DNA from: an uncultured Candidatus Melainabacteria bacterium
GTDB taxonomy: Bacteria > Cyanobacteriota > Vampirovibrionia > Gastranaerophilales > Gastranaerophilaceae
Reading direction: 5' to 3'
Assembly (NCBI GenBank): GCA_934773085.1
Contig: CAKVMU010000055.1
Span: forward strand, 1 to 9,154
DNA length: 9,154 nucleotides
Below the pieces are notes generated by a model. It did not search any database. It was not told the origin of the DNA and was given only the letters and a program-made list of their open reading frames with translations. Positions 1 through 6,467 of the stretch are shown here, piece after piece. Numbering within the stretch: the stretch's first letter is position 1; every line of letters starts with the position of its first letter. Both the position numbers and the translations under genes were made by a program.

Positions 1-137
1 CGTGAGAAACGATTGAGTATCGTTTCGAATGGAGGTAGGCGAGTCAGAAAGCTAGGCTTTATGCGAGCCGTATGCTAGACTTTTCTACCAAGCTGCGCTC
101 GAGTGATTGAAAACTTAATATTTTATCGGGATGTAGC
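1..137 (+). repeat. Copy 1 of 145-bp-period tandem repeat upstream of tRNA-Pro
   Basis: This segment matches 146-282 with two differences that I can see: G78 against A223, and G103 against A248. Its last 11 bases (127-137) are identical to the first 11 bases of the tRNA-Pro gene at 272, after which the copy switches to an unrelated 8-base spacer (138-145). So it looks like a tandem duplication of the tRNA leader that carried along a stub of the tRNA. Possible hairpins inside are AAACGAT/ATCGTTT (8-14 with 20-26) and AAAGC/GCTTT near 48-60. No open frame of note exists here. The left edge lies at the window boundary, so more copies may lie upstream. Confidence 0.9.
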
Positions 138-145
138 AAGGACTC

Positions 146-282
146 CGTGAGAAACGATTGAGTATCGTTTCGAATGGAGGTAGGCGAGTCAGAAAGCTAG
201 GCTTTATGCGAGCCGTATGCTAAACTTTTCTACCAAGCTGCGCTCGAATGATTGAAAACTTAATATTTTATCGGGATGTAGC
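146..282 (+). repeat. Copy 2 of tandem repeat; immediate leader of tRNA-Pro
   Basis: This is the second copy of the 137-bp unit, and it runs directly into the intact tRNA-Pro. An AT-rich stretch just before the tRNA (about 261-270, TAATATTTTA) could supply a -10 element, but I see no good -35 at the right distance, so the promoter is not settled. Bases 230-244 are complementary to 280-294 of the tRNA D-arm over 15 positions with one G-U pair. On the minus strand that segment itself reads like a tRNA D-arm. Whether the unit is a processed leader, a small RNA or decayed tRNA material cannot be decided from sequence alone. Confidence 0.9.
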
Positions 283-345
283 GCAGTTTGGTAGCGCACC
301 GTGTTCGGGTCGCGGGGGTCGCAAGTTCGAATCTTGTCATCCCGA
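272..345 (+). tRNA. tRNA-Pro (anticodon CGG)
   Basis: A full cloverleaf can be drawn. The acceptor stem is 272-278 with 338-344, all seven pairs Watson-Crick. The D-stem is GCGC/GCGC around AGTTTGGTA. The anticodon stem is 299-303 with 311-315 and contains one G-U pair; its loop is TTCGGGT, placing anticodon CGG at 306-308, which reads the proline codon CCG. The variable loop has 5 nt, and the T-arm has loop TTCGAAT at 326-332. The discriminator base is A345. CCA is not encoded, so it must be added by nucleotidyltransferase. The gene is followed directly by an intrinsic terminator. Confidence 0.95.
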
Positions 346-351
346 TATATT

Positions 352-389
352 AAAAAAAAGAGGGTGTTAAAAAACACCCTCTTTTTTTT
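352..389. terminator. Bidirectional intrinsic terminator between tRNA-Pro and P-type ATPase
   Basis: A 9-bp stem, GAGGGTGTT (360-368) with AACACCCTC (373-381), has an AAAA loop and is flanked by eight A on the left and eight T on the right. It therefore has a U-tract on either strand. It ends the tRNA transcript on the plus strand and overlaps the stop codon (388-390) of the ATPase on the minus strand. Confidence 0.92.
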
Positions 390-2244
390 AAACCTTTCCG
401 TTTATTCCACGCATAGAATTTAAGACTGCTAACAATGTAACCCCGACATCTGCAAAAACGGCTCCCCACATTGTCATCATACCGAACGCTCCGAGCGCCA
501 GAAATGCGATTTTAACCCCGATTGCAAAGCAAATATTCTGTTTAACAATTGTCATTGTTTTGGATGCAATTTTAATACCCAATGCAATTTTAGACGGTTT
601 GTCATCCATAATAACAACATCAGCAGCTTCTATTGCAGCATCGGAGCCCAATGCACCCATTGCGATTCCGATATCAGCTCTTGTTAGCACGGGAGCATCA
701 TTAATACCGTCACCCACAAAAATCACACTTTTTGCTTCTTGTTTATTTTTTATTACTTCTTCAACCTTCTCAACCTTCTGCTGAGGCAATAACTGAGGAT
801 AAAAAGAAGTCATGTTCAATTCTTTTGCAGTATATTCCGCCGCAGCGCAAGAGTCCCCTGTTAACATTATCAAATTTGTTGAATATTTTTTCAATTCTGC
901 AATAGCATTCTTTGCATCGTCTTTAATTTCATCAGATATAACTATGTACCCTAAATACACACTTCCTTTTGCAACATAAACAATTGTACCAAAATCAGTT
1001 GCTTCATCGCATTGCACTCCATTGGAAGTCATAAGTTTTCGGTTTCCCGCCAATATAGAACAGCCGTCAAGTTTGATTTTAACCCCGTTTCCGGCGATTT
1101 CTGACACATCTGAAATTCTGTTTGCATCAATTTTTTTATTATAAGCTTGTTTTAAGGAGATAGCAATTGGATGATTCGAAAAGTTTTCAGCATATGCAGC
1201 ATATTCCAACAACTCAGATTCTGCCGAGTCTCCTTGTGGAACAATTTTTGTAACCTTAAATTCGCCTTTTGTAAGCGTTCCAGTTTTGTCAAAAAGAATT
1301 GCATAAGGCTTTGACAAAGCTTCAACAAAACAACTGCCTTTTATCAAAATTCCTTCCTTTGAAGCTCCGCCGATACCCGCAAAAAAGCTCAACGGGACTG
1401 ATATTACCAATGCACAAGGGCATGATATTACCAAAAATGTTAATGCTCTTGATAAGCAAACTTTAAAATCAGCACCGAGAACAAAAGGAGGAACAAACGC
1501 AAGAATTATCGCTCCTAGAACTACAATAGGAGTATAGACACGAGCAAATTTTGTTATGAAATTTTCCGTTTTTGCCTTTTTTGAACCTGCATTTTCGACA
1601 AGTTGTAAAATTTTTGCAACAGTAGATTCACCAAAAGTTTTTGTTACACGGATTTTAATAAGCCCATTAGTATTTATACAACCACTGGTTGCCTCATTAT
1701 CTGTTTGGATTTTTCTTGGCAAAGATTCTCCGGTCAATGCAGATGTGTCAACAAATGCCTGACCTTCAATAACAACACCGTCTAACGGGATTTTTTCACC
1801 AGTTTTCACGACAATTATATCACCGATTTTTACATCTTGCGGATTTACTCTTGAGATATTTCCATTTACTTCAATATTTGCATAATCCGGTCTTATATCC
1901 ATAAGTTCGGATATTGAATCTCTTGATTTATCGACAGCTCTATCCTGAAAATATTCTCCAATTCTGTATAAAAGCATAACCATGACAGCTTCCGGATACT
2001 CACCAATTGCAAATGCGCCCAGTGTAGCAATACTCATCAAGAAATTTTCATCAAAAATATTTAACTTAAACAAATTTTTCAACGCAGTAAAAAGAACATT
2101 CCTGCCTGCCAGCAAATAAGCTAATAAGAATAACGCAATTTTGACTTCTTTCAGCAGTGGCAGAAAGATTCCTAACGCAAAAACAAAAGCTGCTAAGCAT
2201 ATCTGATGTTTTTCATCAGCTTCACAATGTCCGTGCTCTTCCAT
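388..2244 (-). CDS. cadA: Heavy-metal P1B-type ATPase, Zn/Cd/Pb efflux (P1B-2)
   Basis: An inner-membrane pump that couples ATP hydrolysis to export of a divalent soft metal. Seen in the 618-residue product: TGES (171-174, actuator), the metal-binding CPC in the sixth membrane helix (275-277), DKTGT with phosphorylated Asp319, HP (358-359) and GDGINDAP (511-518, hinge). K578 in IGVKIAFL and D599 in a DVG motif are the helix 7 and 8 residues that mark the Zn/Cd/Pb group rather than the Cu pumps. The usual N-terminal HMA domain with its CxxC is missing. Only a short His/Cys-rich tail (HGHCEADEKH) precedes the first helix, so the protein is shorter than the typical 650-750 residues. The start is set by AGGA six bases upstream. 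A promoter and a palindromic operator lie directly in front. No regulator gene is in the window. The exact metal is inferred; ZntA is an equally fair name. Confidence 0.93.
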   Translation of the reverse strand: MEEHGHCEADEKHQICLAAFVFALGIFLPLLKEVKIALFLLAYLLAGRNVLFTALKNLFKLNIFDENFLMSIATLGAFAIGEYPEAVMVMLLYRIGEYFQDRAVDKSRDSISELMDIRPDYANIEVNGNISRVNPQDVKIGDIIVVKTGEKIPLDGVVIEGQAFVDTSALTGESLPRKIQTDNEATSGCINTNGLIKIRVTKTFGESTVAKILQLVENAGSKKAKTENFITKFARVYTPIVVLGAIILAFVPPFVLGADFKVCLSRALTFLVISCPCALVISVPLSFFAGIGGASKEGILIKGSCFVEALSKPYAILFDKTGTLTKGEFKVTKIVPQGDSAESELLEYAAYAENFSNHPIAISLKQAYNKKIDANRISDVSEIAGNGVKIKLDGCSILAGNRKLMTSNGVQCDEATDFGTIVYVAKGSVYLGYIVISDEIKDDAKNAIAELKKYSTNLIMLTGDSCAAAEYTAKELNMTSFYPQLLPQQKVEKVEEVIKNKQEAKSVIFVGDGINDAPVLTRADIGIAMGALGSDAAIEAADVVIMDDKPSKIALGIKIASKTMTIVKQNICFAIGVKIAFLALGAFGMMTMWGAVFADVGVTLLAVLNSMRGINGKV

Positions 2245-2256
2245 AATTCATCCTTT

Positions 2257-2282
2257 TGTATAATACATATTCGTATTATACA
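2257..2282. promoter_or_regulatory. Candidate operator: 10-6-10 perfect inverted repeat over the ATPase promoter
   Basis: TGTATAATAC and GTATTATACA are exact reverse complements separated by 6 bp. The palindrome covers the -10 hexamer (2275-2280) and the expected transcription start and ends just before the Shine-Dalgarno site, the position expected for a repressor of metal-efflux genes. An ArsR/SmtB-family regulator would fit known biology of such genes, but the binding protein is inferred. AT-richness makes some palindromy likely by chance, although 10 of 10 matching arms is notable. Confidence 0.6.
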
Positions 2283-2304
2283 GGAATATAGCACTGCGTT
2301 TCAA
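2275..2304 (-). promoter_or_regulatory. Sigma-70-type promoter of the P-type ATPase gene
   Basis: On the minus strand TTGAAA (2299-2304) and consensus TATAAT (2275-2280) are separated by 18 bp. Predicted transcription starts near 2268, giving a leader of about 24 nt that contains the AGGA ribosome site at 2251-2254. Confidence 0.75.
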
Positions 2305-2311
2305 GAAAGTA

Positions 2312-2998
2312 TTAAATAACTTTTATTGCAGTCGGAATAAGTTCTTCAAGCTTAGTTTTCAATTTATCCATACTTTCTTTGCCCAAAGTGCCGACTTGTT
2401 TATCGCCATAGCCTTTTCTTGTGGAAATTTTGCCGTTAGCATCCAAATCATAGTCATATCCGTAAGTATTAATATTTTCTTTTGAATCTTCAAAACTCAT
2501 TTTTGAGAACTGATTTTTATTGTCATACGAAAATGACATTACCGGACGCAATCGGTTCCCGTATTCCGGATTGGAATCATTCTTAGCAAAGACATGATAC
2601 ATATTGCTCTTATACATCAAATTAGCCTTCTGAACCTTAAGTCCTTCAGTCTCATACAGCTTTGAAATAACTGCCAATGCACTTTCTTCGGCTCTTGTTC
2701 GTGCAACAGGTTTCTTTTCTGCAGGTTTTTGTGATTTATCAACCTTTGGCATATAAATTGTATCTGCAACTTTAATTTTATTCATTTTTTCATAAGTATC
2801 TAAACCGTTTGTTTTTGCTATCAAAAGCATATACTCACTAATTTCAGCATTAGAGGCTTTTTGTCCGCCTACAGCTTCTTTTGCAATATTCCAGAGAGAA
2901 TCACCTTTTTTCAAAACTCTTGCTTCACCCTTCTGAGTTTCAGGCAATTTTTCCATCATATAAGTTATGTACTTATTTTCAGTCTTAATATCAGTCAT
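2312..2998 (-). CDS. LysM-domain protein of unknown role
   Basis: A 228-residue product. Residues about 25-85 form a LysM-like domain (VLKKGDSLWNIAKE near the start, then a long helical insert and ADTIYMPK at the end), the fold that binds N-acetylglucosamine polymers such as peptidoglycan. A Lys/Pro-rich linker (about 86-100) follows. A C-terminal region (about 104-228) of mixed polar sequence, rich in Tyr, Asn and Asp (NTYGYDYDLDANGK), I do not recognise. There is no signal peptide, lipobox or membrane helix, which is odd for a wall-binding protein; export would need another route, or the LysM may serve another purpose. The start is supported by AAAGGGG seven bases upstream. The gene is transcribed toward the ATPase with a 67-bp gap and no terminator between, so read-through is possible. 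No clear promoter was identified. LysM is fairly sure; function is not. Confidence 0.82.
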   Translation of the reverse strand: MTDIKTENKYITYMMEKLPETQKGEARVLKKGDSLWNIAKEAVGGQKASNAEISEYMLLIAKTNGLDTYEKMNKIKVADTIYMPKVDKSQKPAEKKPVARTRAEESALAVISKLYETEGLKVQKANLMYKSNMYHVFAKNDSNPEYGNRLRPVMSFSYDNKNQFSKMSFEDSKENINTYGYDYDLDANGKISTRKGYGDKQVGTLGKESMDKLKTKLEELIPTAIKVI

Positions 2999-3061
2999 AA
3001 ATAATCCCCTTTATAAAATATTCCCCATATTTTATTTAAGAAAATTCGTCACAAAAAATTG

Positions 3062-3075
3062 ACTTAATATTAAGT
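3062..3075. promoter_or_regulatory. 14-bp perfect palindrome in the LysM/pyk divergent region
   Basis: ACTTAATATTAAGT reads the same on both strands and sits between the divergent LysM and pyruvate kinase genes. It overlaps a TTGACT hexamer (3059-3064) that lacks a good partner -10. It could be an operator acting on either gene. The sequence is very AT-rich, so chance is a real alternative. Confidence 0.3.
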
Positions 3076-3089
3076 TTTTTAACTTTATC

Positions 3090-3113
3090 TCTCAACTTTT
3101 TTTGAGATAGAAT
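3090..3113 (+). promoter_or_regulatory. Likely -10 of pyk with an adjoining small inverted repeat
   Basis: TAGAAT at 3108-3113 matches the -10 consensus at five of six positions and would start transcription about 18-20 nt before the pyk start codon. No convincing -35 lies 16-18 bp upstream. Directly before it, TCTCAA (3090-3095) and TTGAGA (3102-3107) form a 6-bp inverted repeat in the would-be spacer, which could hold an activator or repressor. Weak evidence. Confidence 0.35.
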
Positions 3114-3137
3114 AAAATATAAAGGGGAGGGAGTTAT

Positions 3138-4577
3138 ATGATTAAACAGGACAAAACAAAGATTGTAGCTACATTAGGACCCGCTACGTCTACTTATGAC
3201 ATGATAAAAAAACTAATTGAAGCCGGAGCTTCTATGTTTAGACTTAACACTTCACACGGAACTGAAGAAGGACACTTGGAAAACATTAAACACATTCGCC
3301 AAGCAGCCAAAGATTTAGATGTTTTCGTACCGATTCTTGTGGATTTGCAAGGTCCAAAGATTCGTGTGGGCTCAATTCCCGAACCTATTGAGATAAAAGA
3401 AAACCAGACTATAAAACTTAAAGCCGGTGAATTTGAAAAAGATTCTGACATAATTCCGGTAGACTACACCGGAATTGCTGACGACGTAAAAATCGGTGAC
3501 AAAATTCTTTTGGATGACGGAAAAGTCGGTTTGGAAGTTTTGGGAATTAATAATGGTGTTATAAGCGCAAAAGTTTTATATGGTCAATGCATAAAACCGA
3601 GAAAGGGGATTAACCTTCCCGGTTCTACCGCCAGTCTTGATGCTGTAACGGAAAGAGATATTGAGTTTATCAAGTTTGCTGTTGAACAAGACGTGGATTA
3701 CATTGCACAGTCATTTGTACGTGAAGACAAAGATATCCTTCTCGCAAAAAGATATATCTCAGAATTCGGCGGAAACATTCCGGTAATTGCAAAAATTGAA
3801 AAACCCCAAGCAATAGAAAATTTGGATAAAATCGTCAAATGCGCAGACGGAATAATGGTTGCCAGAGGAGATTTGGGAATAGAAATGTCTCCGGCTGAAG
3901 TTCCGATTGTACAAAAAATTATTATCGATAAAACAATCCAACAAAGAAAAGTTTGTATCGTTGCGACCCAAATGCTTGAATCTATGATTGAAGAACCTAT
4001 TCCGACAAGAGCAGAAGCAAGTGATATCGCAAATGCGATTATGGACGGAACTGATGCAGTAATGCTCTCCGGCGAAACAGCAATGGGCAAATATCCTGTC
4101 GAAGCCGTCGCTATGATGAGAGAAATTGCTAATAATACAGAAAAATGCCAATTCTGTTTATCTAATCTGTCCTTGGATATTAACGATTGCTACGAACTTT
4201 CACCACAAGCAATTGCAAATGCTGCAATAAAAATGGCTCAGGATTTACACGCTAAAGCCATTCTTGCATTCAGCCATACAGGCTACACACCGAAACTACT
4301 TGCAAAACTTCGTTCTTCCGTACCTGTGATAGCGATTTCCGATATGGAAAGAACTTGTAACAGACTTAACTTGTACTGGGGTATAAACGCATTCCACCAT
4401 AATTGGGATACTGTCCTTGACGGAGAAATGCTTGAGAAAATTGATAAATTCATTTTTGCAAACACTACATTCAAAAAAGATGACAGAATCATTATCATTG
4501 GTTCTATTCCGCAACTGATTACAGGAAGAACAAACTTCATACGTGTACACAGAATCGGAGCTCCGCAAGGCAGATAA
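3138..4577 (+). CDS. pyk: Pyruvate kinase
   Basis: Cytosolic enzyme of the last glycolytic step, converting phosphoenolpyruvate and ADP to pyruvate and ATP. The 479-residue product has the standard A-B-A-C architecture. The N-terminal A-domain begins with TKIVATLGPAT (7-17), and R35, N37 and S39 are in the NTSHG phosphate-binding segment. The B-domain lies at about 70-170. The active-site signature VIAKIEKPQ includes catalytic K219 and metal ligand E221. ARGDLG carries metal ligand D245, and ATQML carries T277. The C-terminal allosteric domain (about 350-479) is present, with no extra PEP-utiliser domain. DLQGPKIRVG replaces the more common DTKGPEIR form, which looks like normal family variation. 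GGAGG seven bases upstream fixes the ATG start. The gene is monocistronic, with a terminator shared with the convergent prepilin gene. Identification is secure; the allosteric effector cannot be read. Confidence 0.97.
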   Translation: MIKQDKTKIVATLGPATSTYDMIKKLIEAGASMFRLNTSHGTEEGHLENIKHIRQAAKDLDVFVPILVDLQGPKIRVGSIPEPIEIKENQTIKLKAGEFEKDSDIIPVDYTGIADDVKIGDKILLDDGKVGLEVLGINNGVISAKVLYGQCIKPRKGINLPGSTASLDAVTERDIEFIKFAVEQDVDYIAQSFVREDKDILLAKRYISEFGGNIPVIAKIEKPQAIENLDKIVKCADGIMVARGDLGIEMSPAEVPIVQKIIIDKTIQQRKVCIVATQMLESMIEEPIPTRAEASDIANAIMDGTDAVMLSGETAMGKYPVEAVAMMREIANNTEKCQFCLSNLSLDINDCYELSPQAIANAAIKMAQDLHAKAILAFSHTGYTPKLLAKLRSSVPVIAISDMERTCNRLNLYWGINAFHHNWDTVLDGEMLEKIDKFIFANTTFKKDDRIIIIGSIPQLITGRTNFIRVHRIGAPQGR

Positions 4578-4585
4578 ATTAAGAC

Positions 4586-4617
4586 AAAAAAAAGACCTCT
4601 AAAAGAGGTCTTTTTTA
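4586..4617. terminator. Bidirectional intrinsic terminator between pyk and the prepilin gene
   Basis: GACCTCT (4594-4600) pairs with AGAGGTC (4604-4610) around an AAA loop, and the stem extends through A-T pairs on both sides. Runs of A before and T after give U-tracts in both directions. It serves pyk on the plus strand and the prepilin gene, whose stop codon is at 4618-4620, on the minus strand. Confidence 0.92.
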
Positions 4618-5286
4618 TTAGTAAACAACTTTCCAACCATTATCAGCGATTGAACCGGTACAAGAAGCACCTGCCGTAGGACCGGATTTCAAGCATTCAG
4701 TTTCCCAAAGCACTGACTCTCCGGATGTATATGCTTTGTATGAATTACCGCCATAAGGTATTACAGAGCCATTCAAATCAACATAGAACAAAAATGTGTC
4801 GTGTCCGACGGAATTTGTTTTCTTTTTTATACCATTTGTATCAACATAAACTTTATAATATCTTCCGAAATACGGAGCAGGAACGTTTTCTATAGCTTCA
4901 GCAGCTGGATTTTCGTCAACAAAGAGTGCCATTCCGTCATTTGTCAGATACGCTCTTGTCGGTGTAAACTCGGCAGTTGTCATATCATACCCATAATAAC
5001 TGGTGTCCGCAAGGTCAACGATATTCCCCGGAACATAAGTCTTCAAGCACGCAAAATAATCATCCTCGCCTTCCGCATTCTTACAAACCGTTTGTAATGA
5101 ACGTGCAGAATTTTCCACCAAAATCAGCCTGTTAGCATTTTCTAACGTATTCATCATTTTCGCAAGCGAAGGACCAACAGATGCCTTTTGCGTATTAGTT
5201 GACAATGCAGGGAGCACCATTGCAGCAATAACCCCAATCAGAGCCATTGTGATAAGTACTTCTGCCAAAGTAAAACCCTTTTTCAT
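4618..5286 (-). CDS. Prepilin-like protein with type IV / type II pseudopilin N-terminus
   Basis: A 222-residue product starting MKKG|FTLAEVLITMALIG. The short basic leader ends at Gly4, the expected cut by prepilin peptidase, and mature Phe1 would be N-methylated. Glu9 is the conserved Glu5 of the mature protein. A single hydrophobic helix (about 5-27) anchors subunits and packs them into the filament. The globular part has paired cysteines C68/C80 and C198/C209, probable disulfides, and ends NGWKVVY. The stretch YVDTNG...FYVDLNGSVIPYG (about 147-179) is typical of the variable minor-pilin-like families of this lineage as I recall them. Membrane and cell-surface location is expected. AGAGG lies six bases before the ATG. 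It has its own promoter, and no pilus assembly genes are nearby, so it is an orphan subunit. Whether major, minor or pseudopilin is unclear. Confidence 0.9.
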   Translation of the reverse strand: MKKGFTLAEVLITMALIGVIAAMVLPALSTNTQKASVGPSLAKMMNTLENANRLILVENSARSLQTVCKNAEGEDDYFACLKTYVPGNIVDLADTSYYGYDMTTAEFTPTRAYLTNDGMALFVDENPAAEAIENVPAPYFGRYYKVYVDTNGIKKKTNSVGHDTFLFYVDLNGSVIPYGGNSYKAYTSGESVLWETECLKSGPTAGASCTGSIADNGWKVVY

Positions 5287-5318
5287 ATAAAGCCTCTTTC
5301 TTTCATAAACCTAAAAAA

Positions 5319-5347
5319 ATTATATAATATTAAGCAAGGTTTATCAA
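5319..5347 (-). promoter_or_regulatory. Sigma-70-type promoter of the prepilin gene
   Basis: On the minus strand TTGATA (5342-5347) and consensus TATAAT (5319-5324) are spaced by exactly 17 bp. The -35 overlaps the TGA stop codon (5344-5346) of the preceding 318-aa gene, so the prepilin gene can be expressed independently of it. No terminator lies between the two genes. Confidence 0.75.
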
Positions 5348-6300
5348 GATAATTTGTTTGCGTGCAATTCCATTGATGCAATTGCACGTGCTCGTGCGTA
5401 AGTTTCTCTCATTTCTGGATTCAATCTCCAAAAACGGCTGAAAAATGCTTTGCACATACGTGATTCCAATGCATTAAGGTTTTCACCTCTTAGTTTTTTA
5501 CTCACACAAGCAATAATAAACGAAGGAGCTTCTTTTGAGAATTCTGACATAGCGTGTTTAACTTCCGGACACAATTCCCAAACACGTTTTGTATATTTAG
5601 ATATTTTTTCACGTCGTTGCGGATTTTGTGAATCAAGAGCAATAATTCTTGCAGACTGAGTCTGTCTGTATTCTGGGGTTTTACATCCTTGTGCAGCACG
5701 TTTATTGTGCGCACGCATCAAATCCGGATGCATAGAATTCCAAGCTGTTGTCTTTGCTGCAATTTTAGCATTACCGGTTGAATCCGATGACTTAAGTAAT
5801 GTTTTGTAATTAAGAGGATATGATACAAAATTTATTTTCTTAAGAATCCATTCCAACGAGCTTCTGTTCGGCATACCAAAATCTTGTGCAATCTCATCTT
5901 TTGTCTTTAACTCAACCCAAAACTTTTTCAACACATCAAGAGCAAAGTTCTCGTCAGTGCGATTTTGAAAATTTCTCGAATATACCGAATTTCGTTCGTA
6001 AACAACTTGTTCTTTAATACCCGAAAATTCCGGAAACAATTTTTTCACCTCATCAAAACTCTTACACTCCGCAAGCGGAGCATATACAGAATTGTGTACC
6101 TCAAGAAGCGAAGGCATGTTTTTGGGATTCCGTTCCATAATCTTACCTACTTGTTCTTTGACACGCTGAGGGAGTAAATAATCTCGTTTCTCCATAATAT
6201 ATTTGAGATTAATAGGATTCCCACTCGCCTGAAACACAGGTGATTGTTTGGTATTAGAATAATTTTGTATATAGTTGTTGGTTAATAAATTTACTTTCAT
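5344..6300 (-). CDS. Hypothetical protein with proline-led 17-18-residue repeats and possible helix-turn-helix
   Basis: I do not recognise the 318-residue product as a named protein. No signal peptide or membrane helix is visible. The N-terminus is Asn-rich and reaches SPVFQA at 20-25, similar to a start I recall in many Gastranaerophilales hypothetical proteins. Residues about 131-156 (LKTKDEIAQDFGMPNRSSLE) fit a helix-turn-helix pattern. From about 187 the sequence is basic, with a recurring unit beginning with Pro at 192, 209, 227 and 245, plus a distant copy at 295 (PDLMRAHNKRAA, PEYRQTQSARII, PQRREKISKYTKR, PEVKHAMSEFSKE, PEMRETYARARAIA). These resemble the short modular DNA-contacting repeats (NUMOD3-like) found beside homing nucleases, but no GIY-YIG or HNH nuclease domain is seen. 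I infer a DNA-binding role with low certainty. No clear Shine-Dalgarno site precedes the ATG; the start rests on the N-terminal motif. Confidence 0.75.
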   Translation of the reverse strand: MKVNLLTNNYIQNYSNTKQSPVFQASGNPINLKYIMEKRDYLLPQRVKEQVGKIMERNPKNMPSLLEVHNSVYAPLAECKSFDEVKKLFPEFSGIKEQVVYERNSVYSRNFQNRTDENFALDVLKKFWVELKTKDEIAQDFGMPNRSSLEWILKKINFVSYPLNYKTLLKSSDSTGNAKIAAKTTAWNSMHPDLMRAHNKRAAQGCKTPEYRQTQSARIIALDSQNPQRREKISKYTKRVWELCPEVKHAMSEFSKEAPSFIIACVSKKLRGENLNALESRMCKAFFSRFWRLNPEMRETYARARAIASMELHANKLS

Positions 6301-6335
6301 ACCAAATACAAAACCCGTAAAAATAAAATTTGCTA

Positions 6336-6400
6336 GGGGTAAATGTAATTGGTTGGTTGGTAAAAACTACAAGGTAATCGTCCTGCGGGGGGGGGGTAAA
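6336..6400 (+). repeat. Repeat unit F1 (forward orientation)
   Basis: It starts GGGGTAAATGTAATTGG, passes through AACTACAAG, and ends in a C followed by ten G and TAAA. It is homologous to F2 and, in reverse complement, to the units from 6465 onward. The ten-G run (6387-6396) replaces the five G of the other units. Confidence 0.8.
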
Positions 6401-6404
6401 TATA

Positions 6405-6467
6405 GGGGTAAATGTGATTGGCTGATTGGTCAAAACTACAAGATAATCATCCTACGGGGGAGAGTTT
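6405..6467 (+). repeat. Repeat unit F2 (forward orientation)
   Basis: It starts GGGGTAAATGTGATTGG and contains AACTACAAG and ACGGGGG. It lies head-to-head with the reverse units that follow. CGGGGG (6455-6460) and CCCCCG (6469-6474) form the tip of a long imperfect hairpin. Confidence 0.8.

Noticed and set aside
20..110. Intact tRNA on the minus strand of the tandem repeat
   Set aside because: A D-arm-like segment and a TTCGAAA are present, but I could not pair an acceptor, anticodon or T-stem; at most a decayed remnant.
3061..3137. Riboswitch in the pyk leader
   Set aside because: The likely transcript leader is under 25 nt, too short for a riboswitch, and no known aptamer features are visible.
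3698..4151. Long minus-strand open frames inside pyk
   Set aside because: They are antisense to conserved pyruvate kinase motifs and give Ser/Ile/Phe-rich peptides without family signals; pyk is clearly the coding strand.
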